Positions 44,959 to 53,266 of a DNA stretch of 64,000 bases are shown one piece after another. The first letter of the stretch is position 1. The number at the start of each line of letters is the position of its first letter. This DNA comes from Bacteroidaceae bacterium (GTDB lineage: Bacteria > Bacteroidota > Bacteroidia > Bacteroidales > Bacteroidaceae). The stretch covers positions 1 to 64,000 of the forward strand of contig JAILDV010000067.1 of assembly GCA_024688885.1 (NCBI GenBank). Reading direction: 5' to 3'. Both the position numbers and the translations under genes were made by a program. The notes under the pieces are model-generated. The model saw nothing but the letters and a program-made list of their open reading frames with translations. It did not search any database and was not told the origin of the DNA.

Positions 44959-45756
44959 ATGAAAGACAGCACCTGGCTTGTTTCTGACTCAAATGTGATA
45001 CAGCGTTCCGAGTATTACAAAGAGGGAGTTCTTCTGCCCGATCGCACGATAGCGGTAGGAGAACGAGGCTTTGCTGCGCGGAATGATGATGTCATCGTGA
45101 CAGGAATGACGGTGATGTTCCTCATCTTGGCTGTGGTCCTGTATAAGGGCCGGTATATGCTGCTGCATCGTCTGAAGGACTTCTTCACCTCTAAGCGCAC
45201 CTACACCGAAGATGATGCGGAAGGCAGTTCGAGTGAGGCGATATATGTGTTTCTGCTCATTACCGTCAGTGTGCTCAGCCTTTCCTGCATCTTTCTTGAT
45301 GACCGCATCGCGCTGAGTCACTTCCTCTCCGTGACCGGTGTGCCATATTGGTTGTTTGGTGTCGGTTTTGTGGTGGGAATGGCTTTCATCTATCTGAAAG
45401 CATGGTGCTATTCGGTGGTGAATTGGACCTTTTTCGACAGCGATTCCAACCAAAGATGGATGATTGGTTATATGCTGATGACCTCCTTGACAGCCTTCCT
45501 TTTGTACCCTCTTGCACTGCTGGACATCTTCGCTCATGTCAGTCGTGAAACTGTCATTGGAGGTGCCATTTTGGTAGTGTTTCTGTATGAGTTACTGCTG
45601 TTTTATAAGCTAATAGCCAACTTTAAGGTTAAAAAATATGGCTATATGCTCATTTTTTTGTACTTTTGCAGCGTTGAATTGTTACCGACACTTGTATTTG
45701 GGCATTTGGCGGTATGGTATAGTGACAATTATTTAGTAAAAAACATTTTATATTGA
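44959..45756 (+). CDS. DUF4271 membrane protein
   Basis: A 265-residue inner-membrane protein with about seven hydrophobic segments (first at about 48-65, VIVTGMTVMFLILAVVLY). It matches DUF4271, a Bacteroidetes-specific family of unknown function nearly always found just before the uroporphyrinogen-III synthase gene. The stop shares a base with the next start (TGATG at 45754-45758), so the two are coupled. Possible link to haem or to membrane insertion (rnpA, yidD follow) is only by neighbourhood. Confidence 0.82.
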   Translation: MKDSTWLVSDSNVIQRSEYYKEGVLLPDRTIAVGERGFAARNDDVIVTGMTVMFLILAVVLYKGRYMLLHRLKDFFTSKRTYTEDDAEGSSSEAIYVFLLITVSVLSLSCIFLDDRIALSHFLSVTGVPYWLFGVGFVVGMAFIYLKAWCYSVVNWTFFDSDSNQRWMIGYMLMTSLTAFLLYPLALLDIFAHVSRETVIGGAILVVFLYELLLFYKLIANFKVKKYGYMLIFLYFCSVELLPTLVFGHLAVWYSDNYLVKNILY

Positions 45757-46496
45757 TGGCAACAAAGATCTTAGTATCTCAGCCCAAACCTCAAACGGAG
45801 AAGTCTCCCTATTTTGAGGTGGCACAAAAATACAACGTTGAATTAGTTTTCAGGCCTTTTATCAAGATAGAGCCGATGTCCGCGAAGGATTTCCGTCAGC
45901 AGAAAGTGTCTATTCCTGGACATACTGCCATTGTCTTCACATCACGTCACGCCATTGACCATTTCTTTGCCCTCTGCAAGGAATTGCGCGTGAACATCCC
46001 CGATGACATGAAGTATTTCTGTGTTTCAGAACAGGTGTCGCTCTACATTCAGAAGTATGTGCAGTATCGCAAGCGCAAGAATTTCTTCCCCGAAACAGGA
46101 TTGGTGACAGACCTGATGCCTATCATTGCCAAACATCACAACGAGACCTACTTCGTTCCCCAGTCTTCAGCTCACACTGACGATATGCGCCGCATGCTTG
46201 ATGAGGCAGGTGTGGAGCATGATGAAGCAGTGATGTATTACACGCTGCCCAACGATTTCACGCCCGATGAGGCTTTTGATTATAACATGCTGGTGTTCTT
46301 CTCTCCCGAAGGTATTCATTCACTCAAGAAGAACTTCCCCAATTTTGAGCAGAAGGACATCAAGGTGGCATGCTTGGGTACAAAGACCATCAAAGCTGCA
46401 GAAGAAGCAGGCATTCATGTGGATTTCCAACCCACACCAGAACTTCGTTCAGTGCCTGCCATCATCGAGGCTTATGCCAAGACGCTGAAGAAATAA
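45756..46496 (+). CDS. uroporphyrinogen-III synthase family protein
   Basis: A 246-residue protein with the two-lobe HemD fold: ILVSQPKPQTEKSPYFEVAQKY at the start, AIVFTSRHAIDHFF near residue 65, FVPQSSAHTDDMRRMLDEAG near 130, and LVFFSPEGIHSLKKNF plus ACLGTKTIKAAEEAG near 180-215. HemD cyclises hydroxymethylbilane in tetrapyrrole synthesis. No other haem genes are nearby, and this Bacteroidetes branch of the family sits with DUF4271, so its real role is less certain. Start at ATG 45756 overlaps the previous stop; rnpA follows after 13 bp. Confidence 0.85.
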   Translation: MATKILVSQPKPQTEKSPYFEVAQKYNVELVFRPFIKIEPMSAKDFRQQKVSIPGHTAIVFTSRHAIDHFFALCKELRVNIPDDMKYFCVSEQVSLYIQKYVQYRKRKNFFPETGLVTDLMPIIAKHHNETYFVPQSSAHTDDMRRMLDEAGVEHDEAVMYYTLPNDFTPDEAFDYNMLVFFSPEGIHSLKKNFPNFEQKDIKVACLGTKTIKAAEEAGIHVDFQPTPELRSVPAIIEAYAKTLKK

Positions 46497-46509
46497 GGCG
46501 TTATGTATA

Positions 46510-46932
46510 ATGAACTATGGACTGACAAAAAGTGAGCGGCTCACCAGCCAGCTTGTCATAGATAAACTATTCGCAGGAGGGAATGCTTCAATGGCGGCAT
46601 TTCCCCTGCGAATTGTTTATATGCAGATGGAGAAAGAAGAGCAGAGTGGGGATGCTGAGCATGATGAGAGCCTCAAGCATCCTCCCGTGTCTATCTTGGT
46701 GTCAGTGCCCAAAAAACGTTTCCGCCATGCTGTTGACCGCAATCGCATGAAACGTCTGGTACGCGAAGCCTATCGCCTCAATAAGCACATCCTGTGGAAT
46801 GCGCTCGAAGGAAAAGACTTTCGTCTTGCCCTCGCATTTGTGTGCATCACCGACACCTTGCCCACTTTCCGCACCGTCAACAAGAGTGTGACGAAAGCAC
46901 TCACCCGAGTGGCTGAGAGGGTGGAAGGATGA
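46510..46932 (+). CDS. rnpA: ribonuclease P protein component
   Basis: A 140-residue basic protein that assists the RNA subunit in trimming tRNA 5' ends. The RNA-binding signature KKRFRHAVDRNRMKRLVREAYR (shown here in parts: KKRFRHAVDRN, RMKRLVREAYR) lies near residues 73-94. N-terminal LTKSERL matches the family. An acidic insert (EKEEQSGDAEHDESLKHP, about 40-58) sits between strands and is unusual in length. As is common in Bacteroidetes, rnpA is not beside rpmH and dnaA but in the DUF4271-hemD-rnpA-yidD-tatD group. Confidence 0.93.
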   Translation: MNYGLTKSERLTSQLVIDKLFAGGNASMAAFPLRIVYMQMEKEEQSGDAEHDESLKHPPVSILVSVPKKRFRHAVDRNRMKRLVREAYRLNKHILWNALEGKDFRLALAFVCITDTLPTFRTVNKSVTKALTRVAERVEG

Positions 46933-46968
46933 TGAGCGACAACATTAACACTAACGCTAATATTGACT

Positions 46969-47010
46969 CTAACCACTAACCACTAAACTCTAAACCCTAA
47001 ACCCTAAACT
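46969..47010 (+). repeat. six tandem heptamers of CTAAACC type
   Basis: CTAACCA, CTAACCA, CTAAACT, CTAAACC, CTAAACC, CTAAACT run without a break between rnpA and yidD. The word resembles plant telomere repeats by chance. Less regular CTAA words precede it from 46949. It ends about 10 bp before the yidD start. Confidence 0.85.
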
Positions 47011-47019
47011 CTCCCCTCC

Positions 47020-47259
47020 ATGCTCTCCTCCCTTTTCTCATACATACTTCTTCTTCCCATCTATTTCTATCGGGCATGCATCTCGCCGTTGTTTCCCCCA
47101 ACGTGTCGTTTCACCCCCACATGTTCCAGCTATGCCATCGATGCCATCAAGAAGCACGGACCTCTTAAAGGTTTTTATTTGGCATGTCGGCGCATCTTGC
47201 GTTGCCATCCGTGGGGAGGCAGTGGTTATGACCCTGTTCCCGAAAAGTTCCATTGGTGA
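47020..47259 (+). CDS. yidD: membrane protein insertion efficiency factor YidD
   Basis: A 79-residue protein with an amphipathic, partly hydrophobic N-terminus ([19 protein letters not shown]) and the family core [19 protein letters not shown], then [15 protein letters not shown] and GYDPVP. YidD helps YidC-dependent insertion of inner-membrane proteins. Usual length and usual neighbourhood next to rnpA, though yidC itself is not in the window. An array of CTAAACC heptamers lies directly upstream. Confidence 0.95.
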   Translation: MLSSLFSYILLLPIYFYRACISPLFPPTCRFTPTCSSYAIDAIKKHGPLKGFYLACRRILRCHPWGGSGYDPVPEKFHW

Positions 47260-47293
47260 CAGCAAACTCAGAACCTTTTAATCCCCGCTTTTC

Positions 47294-48037
47294 ATGTCTT
47301 TGTTCAACTTCCACACATACCATATCGATACCGAGCCGTGTCTGCTGAATGTGGATACGAAAGACCTTCTGCCTTCCTATCCCGAGCATGTCAGACTCTC
47401 TATTGGTGTGCATCCTTGGAAAGTGAAGGAAGATTGGCAGGATGTACTTGCTTCTGTTCGTCAGGCGGTTGCACGTGAGGATGTGTGGGCAATAGGGGAG
47501 TGTGGTTTGGATAAACTGCATGGTGAGGCACTATCCTTGCAGATGGAGGCTTTTCGTGCCCATATCGCCATTGCAGAAGAGGTGCAGAAGCCAATGATCA
47601 TTCATTGTGTTAGGGCATTTGACGAGTTGCTGATGCTTCGCCGCGAACTAGAAGCTTCTTGCAAGCACGAAAGTGAAAACGGAGGTGGAAACGTCAGACA
47701 CCCACAACCATGGGTTATTCACGGCTTTCGTGGAAAACCTGAACAGGCAAAACAATTGATGACCAAAGGGATGTTGCTCTCCTTTGGTCATCAGTACAAT
47801 CTTGAAACCTTACGTTTCGTCTATGCTTCATTGAAGGGGGCATCTCCTTCCTCTTCAGGTTCTTCTCTTGGAGAAGGGCGGGGGGGCGTCACTTCTTTTT
47901 TCCTCGAAACGGACGACCTTCACCTTTCTGTCCGTCAAATTTACGAGCAGGTCGCTCGCCGTCTCGACGTGGACGTCGCTCATCTCTCTCACCTCTGCGA
48001 CCCTCGAACGACGCTTTTCTCTCGCCAAATTCCTTAG
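47294..48037 (+). CDS. TatD family hydrolase, with an altered metal site and an in-frame insertion
   Basis: A 247-residue TatD-type metal-dependent nuclease/hydrolase. Visible family marks: VGIHPW-like SIGVHPWK (near 37), WAIGECGLDK (near 67), MIIHCVRAFDELL (near 100), WVIHGFRGKPEQAKQL (near 137) and FFLETDDLHLS (near 202). The first metal motif, usually HTH in this branch, reads HTY here (FNFHTYH), so one ligand may be lost or replaced by the next His. Residues about 181-198 (KGASPSSSGSSLGEGRGGV) come from a palindrome-like insertion with a G7 run. The last 50 codons overlap the convergent methyltransferase gene by 149 bp. Confidence 0.82.
   Translation: MSLFNFHTYHIDTEPCLLNVDTKDLLPSYPEHVRLSIGVHPWKVKEDWQDVLASVRQAVAREDVWAIGECGLDKLHGEALSLQMEAFRAHIAIAEEVQKPMIIHCVRAFDELLMLRRELEASCKHESENGGGNVRHPQPWVIHGFRGKPEQAKQLMTKGMLLSFGHQYNLETLRFVYASLKGASPSSSGSSLGEGRGGVTSFFLETDDLHLSVRQIYEQVARRLDVDVAHLSHLCDPRTTLFSRQIP
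47836..47890 (+). repeat. in-frame GC-rich insertion in tatD
   Basis: The sequence starting GGGGGCATCTCC and ending with a seven-G run encodes GASPSSSGSSLGEGRGGV, a peptide unlike the TatD core and similar in style to those made by the 120-bp elements near 1.1-1.7 kb. CTCCTTC (47845-47851) and its near complement GAGAAGG (47871-47877) can form a weak stem. The G7 run makes the reading frame prone to slippage. Confidence 0.5.
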
Positions 48038-49607
48038 GGCTTTTTCCTGCGAAGAATGATTTGCGGGCTTCCTGACGAGATTCGCGGTCAGTGAAACGTT
48101 CCCGTTCATCGCGACTGTCTCGTCGTTCTGGTTTCTTCTCACCACGAGATGGACGTGCGACGCGGTCACCCCATTTGCCAAGATGACGGTTGATGATTTC
48201 AGCCTCCTCTTCGTCTTCTGCTTCAAACATCTTCCAGCGGCTATCCTTGCCCCATTTTCTGTCTTTCTCCTCCTCATAAGGGATGTCCTTCGATGGTCTT
48301 TCCTTGAAAGGCTTCGATTTGAAATAGTGCTCCTCATCGTCAGTAGGCACTTTTCGCCCTGAGCGCGAACTCGTCCATTCCCCATCCTCATTCTTCTTGT
48401 GAGGCTTGAATTTGAGGTTGTGACGGCGATCTTCATCCGTCTTGATGTCCAATCCCTCCTCGCGGCGTTCCTTCAGTTTTCCGTCAAAGATTTGGTACTT
48501 GCGGAACTCACACTCCAGCGAGCCGTTGAACAATGCATATTTAGTGGAAGGACGGAAACCTATCTTGTCGAAGAGTTCCTCATGGTGAGAGATGATCCAT
48601 GCATCATTGCCCACGAAATTGCGCTTCAGATTCTTTCCGATGGTCTCATACAGGTCAAAGATGTCATCTGTAGTGATGCGGTCACCATAAGGAGGATTCG
48701 TGATCATGATTGCCTTGTCGAGCGGCTGCTCAAACTCGTAGAAATCACGTTGCTCCACGCTCACGATGTCCTTCACACCGGCGTTCAGCACATTGTCGGT
48801 GGCAATCTGCACCACCTGCCTGTTGATGTCGTAGCCATAAATCTTATGGTCAAACTCACGCTCCTGACTGTCATCGTTGTAGATGCGGTCAAAGAGGTCA
48901 GCATCAAAGTCCTTCCATTTCTCGAATGCATATTCCTTGCGGAACACACCCGGATAGACGTTCTGTGCAATCAGCGCGGCTTCAATCAAGATGGTGCCCG
49001 AACCACAGAAGGGGTCAATCAGGTCACACTCACCATCCCATCCTGTCAACATGATGAGACCTGCCGCCAACACCTCATTCAGCGGTGCCTGTACAGTGGC
49101 AGTCTTATAGCCACGCTGATGCAGACTTTCGCCTGACGAGTCGAGCGAGATGGTCACTTCATCCTCAGCAATGTGCACATTCACACGGAGGTCTGGATTG
49201 CTGATCACCACATTAGGTCTGTCACCTCCCGACTTCTCACGCCAATAGTCGGCAATGGCATCCTTCACGCGGTATGCCACAAACTTAGAGTGTCGGAAGT
49301 TCTCGCTGAAGATGACTGAATCCACCAAGAACGTGCTCTTCACATCCATATACTTCTCCCAGTCTATCTTCTTGGCTTCCTCATACACCTCATCGGCATC
49401 CTTTGCCTTAAACTCCTTGATGGGTTTCAACACCTTCACGGCAGTGCGTGTGCAGAAGTTTGCCTTGTAGAGCATCTCCTTGTCACCCGTGAAAGCCACC
49501 ATTCTTCTCCCAATCTCGACGTTGTTGGCACCCAGATTGATGAGTTCTTTTGCAAGGACCTCTTCCAACCCCTGGAAAGTCTTTGCGATTATCTTAAATT
49601 CTGTCAT
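47889..49607 (-). CDS. THUMP-domain RNA methyltransferase (RlmL/Trm14-type) with a charged Arg/Gly-rich tail
   Basis: A 572-residue protein. The N-terminal ferredoxin/THUMP part (ITAKTFQGLEEVLAKELINLGA-like start; to about 160) binds RNA. The methyltransferase core has LIDPFCGSGTILIEAAL (near 195), YGYDINRQVVQIA (near 260) and ITNPPYGDRI (near 300), the N-P-P-Y that targets an exocyclic amine. Relatives methylate G2445 of 23S rRNA or tRNA guanines. From about 385 to the end (nearly 190 residues) the chain is low-complexity, rich in Lys, Arg, Glu and Gly (RRGERDERRPRRDGERPARK), a likely disordered RNA-binding tail. The gene follows cysE by 12 bp and overlaps tatD antisense by 149 bp. Confidence 0.87.
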   Translation of the reverse strand: MTEFKIIAKTFQGLEEVLAKELINLGANNVEIGRRMVAFTGDKEMLYKANFCTRTAVKVLKPIKEFKAKDADEVYEEAKKIDWEKYMDVKSTFLVDSVIFSENFRHSKFVAYRVKDAIADYWREKSGGDRPNVVISNPDLRVNVHIAEDEVTISLDSSGESLHQRGYKTATVQAPLNEVLAAGLIMLTGWDGECDLIDPFCGSGTILIEAALIAQNVYPGVFRKEYAFEKWKDFDADLFDRIYNDDSQEREFDHKIYGYDINRQVVQIATDNVLNAGVKDIVSVEQRDFYEFEQPLDKAIMITNPPYGDRITTDDIFDLYETIGKNLKRNFVGNDAWIISHHEELFDKIGFRPSTKYALFNGSLECEFRKYQIFDGKLKERREEGLDIKTDEDRRHNLKFKPHKKNEDGEWTSSRSGRKVPTDDEEHYFKSKPFKERPSKDIPYEEEKDRKWGKDSRWKMFEAEDEEEAEIINRHLGKWGDRVARPSRGEKKPERRDSRDERERFTDRESRQEARKSFFAGKSPKEFGERKASFEGRRGERDERRPRRDGERPARKFDGQKGEGRPFRGKKK

Positions 49608-49619
49608 AAGTTCTTCGTG

Positions 49620-50537
49620 TTATCTTTTCTGTGTCAGGCTCATTCCTGGAGCCACATCTTGTGTCACCCAGATGTTACCACCAATCACAGCACCCTTTCC
49701 GATGGTGATTCTGCCCAAAATGGAAGCGTTGGAATAGACAATCACGTCATCCTCCAGAATAGGATGACGAGGAATGCCCTTGATGGGGTTGCCATCCTCA
49801 TCCAATGGGAAACTCTTCGCACCCAACGTCACGCCCTGATACAGCTTCACATTGTTGCCGATGACGCTTGTCTCGCCAATCACCACACCCGTGCCGTGGT
49901 CGATGGTGAAATATTCGCCAATCGTCGCACCGGGATGGATGTCAATGCCCGTCTCCGAATGAGCCATCTCCGTCAGCATGCGCGGAATGAGCGGCACATC
50001 CAGATTCCACAGTTCATGGGCAATACGATACACCGTCAGTTCCTTGATGACAGGGTAGCAGCTGATGATTTCTCCGTAGTTCTTTGCGGCAGGGTCACCA
50101 TTGAAGGCAGCCACCACATCCGTAGCCAGCACCCTTCTCAGTTCTGGCAACTTGCTGATGAACTTTTCCGCACGCTCTTCAGCCATGCGGCGCATCTCCA
50201 TGTTGATGGTGTTCTGGTTGTAGGCGGCAAAGACAGCCGTGCCCTTCTCAAAGTTCGAGAACGACAGCCCTGCCTGAATCTGTGTCACCAGCAGTGAATA
50301 GAGTTGTTCAGTGTCCACTCCCAGGTGATACTCCAACGTGTTTGTGTCGATGCACGAATGACCATAATAGCCCGGAAAGATGATTTCTCGGGCAAGATCA
50401 ATAATCTTCTGCAGCACTTCGCCGGAAGGCAATGGCACACCGTCACTGTGCTCATGGTAGAGATCCTTGTACGATTCTGGCTTTGCCAGTTCTTTGACGG
50501 TTCGTGTCAAGGTGTTAGCAAGAGTCTTCGCGCTCAT
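49620..50537 (-). CDS. cysE: serine O-acetyltransferase
   Basis: A 305-residue enzyme that acetylates serine, the first step of cysteine synthesis. The N-terminal helical part (to about 165) carries the family GYYGHSC and ELWNLDVPLIPRMLTEMAHS segments; the C-terminal hexapeptide left-handed beta-helix follows (GIDIHPGATIGEYFTIDHGTGVVIGE), with the catalytic His in DIHPGA and DHGTG. It is the longer EpsC/SatA type. A -7 box (CAAAGGTA read on the minus strand) lies 27 bp before the start, and a heptamer element beyond it. It seems cotranscribed with the RNA methyltransferase. Confidence 0.93.
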   Translation of the reverse strand: MSAKTLANTLTRTVKELAKPESYKDLYHEHSDGVPLPSGEVLQKIIDLAREIIFPGYYGHSCIDTNTLEYHLGVDTEQLYSLLVTQIQAGLSFSNFEKGTAVFAAYNQNTINMEMRRMAEERAEKFISKLPELRRVLATDVVAAFNGDPAAKNYGEIISCYPVIKELTVYRIAHELWNLDVPLIPRMLTEMAHSETGIDIHPGATIGEYFTIDHGTGVVIGETSVIGNNVKLYQGVTLGAKSFPLDEDGNPIKGIPRHPILEDDVIVYSNASILGRITIGKGAVIGGNIWVTQDVAPGMSLTQKR

Positions 50538-50563
50538 TTCTTTTGTTATATATAACTTTTGTG

Positions 50564-50571
50564 CAAAGGTA
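50564..50571 (-). promoter_or_regulatory. cysE promoter -7 box
   Basis: TACCTTTG on the minus strand, 27 bp before the cysE start. No clear -33 TTTG, as the expected place is filled by GAATTAG repeats. Confidence 0.6.
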
Positions 50572-50576
50572 GTGAA

Positions 50577-50676
50577 GAATTAGGAATTAGGAATTAGGAA
50601 TTAGGAATTATTTGCTGTTCAGCGTGTTTTTTCGTTGAAAAAGTAACAATTCCTCATTCCTCATTCCTCATTCCTC
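50577..50676 (+). repeat. heptamer-armed element, copy A
   Basis: Five tandem heptamers (GAATTAG x4, GAATTAT; 50577-50611), a 37-bp core ending TTTTTTCGTTGAAAAAGTAA, then four tandem ATTCCTC heptamers (50649-50676). The arms are near-complementary with one mismatch per seven bases. The core has its own TTTTTTC/GAAAAA hairpin. It lies between two diverging -7 boxes (cysE and purD). A sister copy lies at 60624-60716. Confidence 0.88.
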
Positions 50677-50688
50677 ATGAATTTTCCG

Positions 50689-50696
50689 TACCTTTG
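50689..50696 (+). promoter_or_regulatory. purD promoter -7 box
   Basis: TACCTTTG, 44 bp before the purD start. The leader is made of ATTGTAA-like heptamers (50712-50739). Confidence 0.6.
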
Positions 50697-50740
50697 TATC
50701 GAAATTACTATATTGTAAATTGTAAATCGTCAAATAGTAA

Positions 50741-52042
50741 ATGAAAATACTCTTACTTGGAAGCGGCGGCAGAGAGCACGCATTGGCTTGGAAGATTGCC
50801 CAAAGCCAGAAAATCGAGAAACTTTTTATCGCACCTGGCAATGCAGGCACAGCCTCTGTGGGTGAGAACGTGCCATTGAAGGCAGACGACTTCGAAGGCA
50901 TCAAGACGTTCGTGCTGGCAAATGCAGTCGATATGGTTGTGGTGGGTCCTGAAGACCCTCTCGTGAAAGGTGTCTATGACTTCTTCAAGCAAGATGCCCA
51001 ATTGAAGGACATCCCCGTCATTGGTCCTTCCAAGGCTGGAGCTGTGCTCGAAGGCAGCAAAGACTTTGCCAAGGGCTTCATGCAGCGTCATGGCATCCCC
51101 ACAGCTGCTTACCGCTCCTTCAATGGCACCAATATCGAAAAGGGCATCGCTTTCCTCGAAACTCTCCAGCCTCCCTATGTGCTCAAGGCTGACGGTCTCT
51201 GCGCCGGTAAGGGAGTGCTCATCGTGCCCACCCTCGAAGAAGCCAAGAAAGAGTTCCGTGGTATGCTCGATGGCATGTTCGGAGAAGCCAGTGCCACTGT
51301 CGTCATCGAAGAGTTCCTCTCAGGCATCGAATGCTCCGTCTTCGTGCTCACCGATGGCAAGCACTACAAGATACTTCCCGAAGCTAAAGACTATAAGCGC
51401 ATTGGTGAAGGTGACACAGGTCTCAACACTGGCGGTATGGGTAGCGTTTCTCCTGTTCCTTTTGCCGACAAGGAGTGGATGAAGAAAGTGGAAGAGCGCA
51501 TCGTCAAGCCCACTGTCGAAGGCTTGGCAGCTGAGGGCATCGACTACAAAGGCTTCATCTTCCTCGGACTCATCAAGGTTGACCGCGATTATGCCTATGC
51601 CAAGGCAGGCGATCCCGTGGTCATCGAATATAATGTTCGCATGGGCGACCCCGAAACAGAAACTGTCATGCTCCGCATCAAGAGCGACCTCGTTGACCTC
51701 CTCGAAGGTGTGGCAGCAGGCGACCTCGACACCCGCCCTCTTGAGTTCGACCCTCGCAGTGCCGTCTGCGTCATGATGGTCAGCGGAGGCTATCCTCAAG
51801 CCTATCAGAAAGGCTTCCCCATCACAGGCATCGACGAAGTGCAAGGCTCTGTAGTTTTCCATGCAGGCACAGCTCTTAAAGATGGTCAGGTGGTCACCGC
51901 AGGTGGCCGCGTCATAGCCGTCTCCTCCTATGGCGAAACCCAACAGGAAGCCCTCGTCAAGTCCTTCACCGAAGCTGGAAAAATTCACTTCGAGGGCAAA
52001 TACTTCCGTCGAGACATCGGACAAGACCTGCTGAAGGCATAA
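50741..52042 (+). CDS. purD: phosphoribosylamine--glycine ligase
   Basis: A 433-residue ATP-grasp enzyme of de novo purine synthesis, joining phosphoribosylamine and glycine. The N-terminus [21 protein letters not shown] is the PurD signature. [27 protein letters not shown] (ATP grip), and the metal-binding [12 protein letters not shown] (near 290) are intact. The C-terminal domain has VMMVSGGYP and [12 protein letters not shown]. No frameshift. It has its own promoter in the divergent gap with cysE, and a strong terminator. Confidence 0.97.
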   Translation: MKILLLGSGGREHALAWKIAQSQKIEKLFIAPGNAGTASVGENVPLKADDFEGIKTFVLANAVDMVVVGPEDPLVKGVYDFFKQDAQLKDIPVIGPSKAGAVLEGSKDFAKGFMQRHGIPTAAYRSFNGTNIEKGIAFLETLQPPYVLKADGLCAGKGVLIVPTLEEAKKEFRGMLDGMFGEASATVVIEEFLSGIECSVFVLTDGKHYKILPEAKDYKRIGEGDTGLNTGGMGSVSPVPFADKEWMKKVEERIVKPTVEGLAAEGIDYKGFIFLGLIKVDRDYAYAKAGDPVVIEYNVRMGDPETETVMLRIKSDLVDLLEGVAAGDLDTRPLEFDPRSAVCVMMVSGGYPQAYQKGFPITGIDEVQGSVVFHAGTALKDGQVVTAGGRVIAVSSYGETQQEALVKSFTEAGKIHFEGKYFRRDIGQDLLKA

Positions 52043-52055
52043 ACCTATAATAATT

Positions 52056-52101
52056 GAAAAGTCTAAACAAATCGCAATTGTTTAGACTTTTCTAATTTTT
52101 T
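52056..52101 (+). terminator. purD Rho-independent terminator
   Basis: A 15-bp perfect stem, GAAAAGTCTAAACAA (52056-52070) with TTGTTTAGACTTTTC (52078-52092), loop of seven, followed by TAATTTTTT. Confidence 0.88.
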
Positions 52102-52454
52102 GGGGTGAACCTTAGACTTTTCTACGTTTTGCAACTCGTTTGTGAGGGACACTTACGTTCGTTTACGGGCAAGACTTACGTTCGTTTGTGGGGAACACTT
52201 GCATGCGCGAGTGAAAGTCTCTTCAAGTTGACAGTTATGCTAACACGATGTTTATATCCCGCATGGCAATTCCTAATTGGCTTCGCCGAAGATGCTCACG
52301 CTCGGCATAGTTCAAACAAGTTTGACTTCTACACTCGCTCAAACGCATCTTTCCTAACTGACACCGTTAAATTGTTAAATTGTTAAATTTTTGTTTTTCG
52401 TCCCAAACGGATTTGAATGAAATCTAATGAAAAATGAAAAAACATGGAAAAAAG
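52102..52454. other. gap between purD and the toxin-antitoxin pair
   Basis: About 350 bp with no credible gene. ACTTACGTTCGTTT occurs at 52151 and 52174, and ACTTGC at 52197: a short repeat with 23-bp spacing, the same period as the array at 14023-14160 but a different sequence. Near 52281-52340 is a GCTTCGCCGAAGATGC stretch with small self-complementarity. TTGTTAAA-type words (about 52370-52388) precede the toxin-antitoxin promoter. Confidence 0.5.
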
Positions 52455-52486
52455 TTTGGAATGTAGTAAAAAAGATGCTTAATTTG
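52455..52486 (+). promoter_or_regulatory. probable promoter of the mntA/hepT pair
   Basis: TTTG (52455-52458), then after 20 bp TTAATTTG (52479-52486), one base off the TAnnTTTG consensus. It lies 26 bp before the mntA-like start. Confidence 0.5.
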
Positions 52487-52512
52487 CAATTGATAATAAA
52501 AGATGTAGTGGT

Positions 52513-52812
52513 ATGAGCACCAAGACCATGACAAAGATGATAGCCGAGTACTTCAAGACACAACCCGTCCTGAAGGCATGGCTGTTTGGCTCTTTCGCTC
52601 GTGGGGAAGAAAGACCCGACAGCGATGTGGACTTGTTGGTGATGTTTGACCACAGCACCCCCATTGGACTATTTGCCTATGCACGGATGCATCGTGAACT
52701 GGAGGAGCGGTTAGGTCGCAAGGTTGACCTTGTGGAAGAAGGCACATTGCGTTCTGCAGCAGAAATGACTGCCAAAAAGGACATGAAAATCGTATATGAG
52801 AGAGCGTATTAG
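52513..52812 (+). CDS. MntA-type nucleotidyltransferase antitoxin
   Basis: A 99-residue minimal nucleotidyltransferase. The active-site motif is complete: G26-S27, ten residues, then D38-x-D40 (GSFARGEERPDSDVD). In studied MntA/HepT pairs, the enzyme adds AMP to a tyrosine of the HEPN toxin and so silences it. The last 17 bp overlap the next gene, the usual arrangement of the pair. It sits in an AT-richer patch between housekeeping genes, suggesting acquisition. Confidence 0.9.
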   Translation: MSTKTMTKMIAEYFKTQPVLKAWLFGSFARGEERPDSDVDLLVMFDHSTPIGLFAYARMHRELEERLGRKVDLVEEGTLRSAAEMTAKKDMKIVYERAY

Positions 52813-53173
52813 AGACATAGACAGATTGAAGCATATAGATGAATGCATTGGTCACGTCATAGATTTTCTGCAAGGAAAGACCTATGACGAAATGAAGAAT
52901 GACGTGATGTGTTACCATGCAGTGGTCTATAACATCATGATAATTGGTGAAGCCGCTAATCTGTTGACAAAGGAATTCCGTGCAGAGCATCCCGAAGTGC
53001 CTTGGCGTGAAATTGTAGACATGCGCAACGTGTTGGTGCATGGCTATTTCACGACAAGCGCTTTGTTTATATGGGAGACATACACCAAGGATTTACCACC
53101 ATTCCGCGAAAGCATAACACGGCATATTACAGAGTTGTCAAATGCCAAAGAAGCTAACGACTCACATTTATAA
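52796..53173 (+). CDS. HepT-like HEPN ribonuclease toxin
   Basis: A 125-residue helical HEPN (DUF86) protein. The catalytic and modification motif R-x4-H-x-Y is present as Arg77, His82, Tyr84 (RNVLVHGY). HepT cleaves RNA when not modified; the Tyr is the AMP acceptor in known pairs. The start at 52796 lies inside the mntA-like gene. GEAANLL near residue 51 is another family mark. With its partner it forms an intact-looking type VII toxin-antitoxin module. Confidence 0.9.
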   Translation: MRERIRDIDRLKHIDECIGHVIDFLQGKTYDEMKNDVMCYHAVVYNIMIIGEAANLLTKEFRAEHPEVPWREIVDMRNVLVHGYFTTSALFIWETYTKDLPPFRESITRHITELSNAKEANDSHL

Positions 53174-53266
53174 CTATAAATTCATTCACTTAACCCACAT
53201 GCCTATGATAGCATAACAACATTTTTATAAAGGACATATAGGATGAACATCCACTTTTGAATTCTT

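Noticed and set aside
46969-47010. Telomere-like or eukaryotic contaminant sequence (CCCTAAA words)
   Set aside because: It is one of several heptamer arrays of different words in this window and lies between two clearly bacterial genes.
52105-52386. 93-codon plus-strand frame after purD
   Set aside because: It begins in a repeat-rich stretch after the terminator, has no recognisable motif, and Cys/Leu content seems random.
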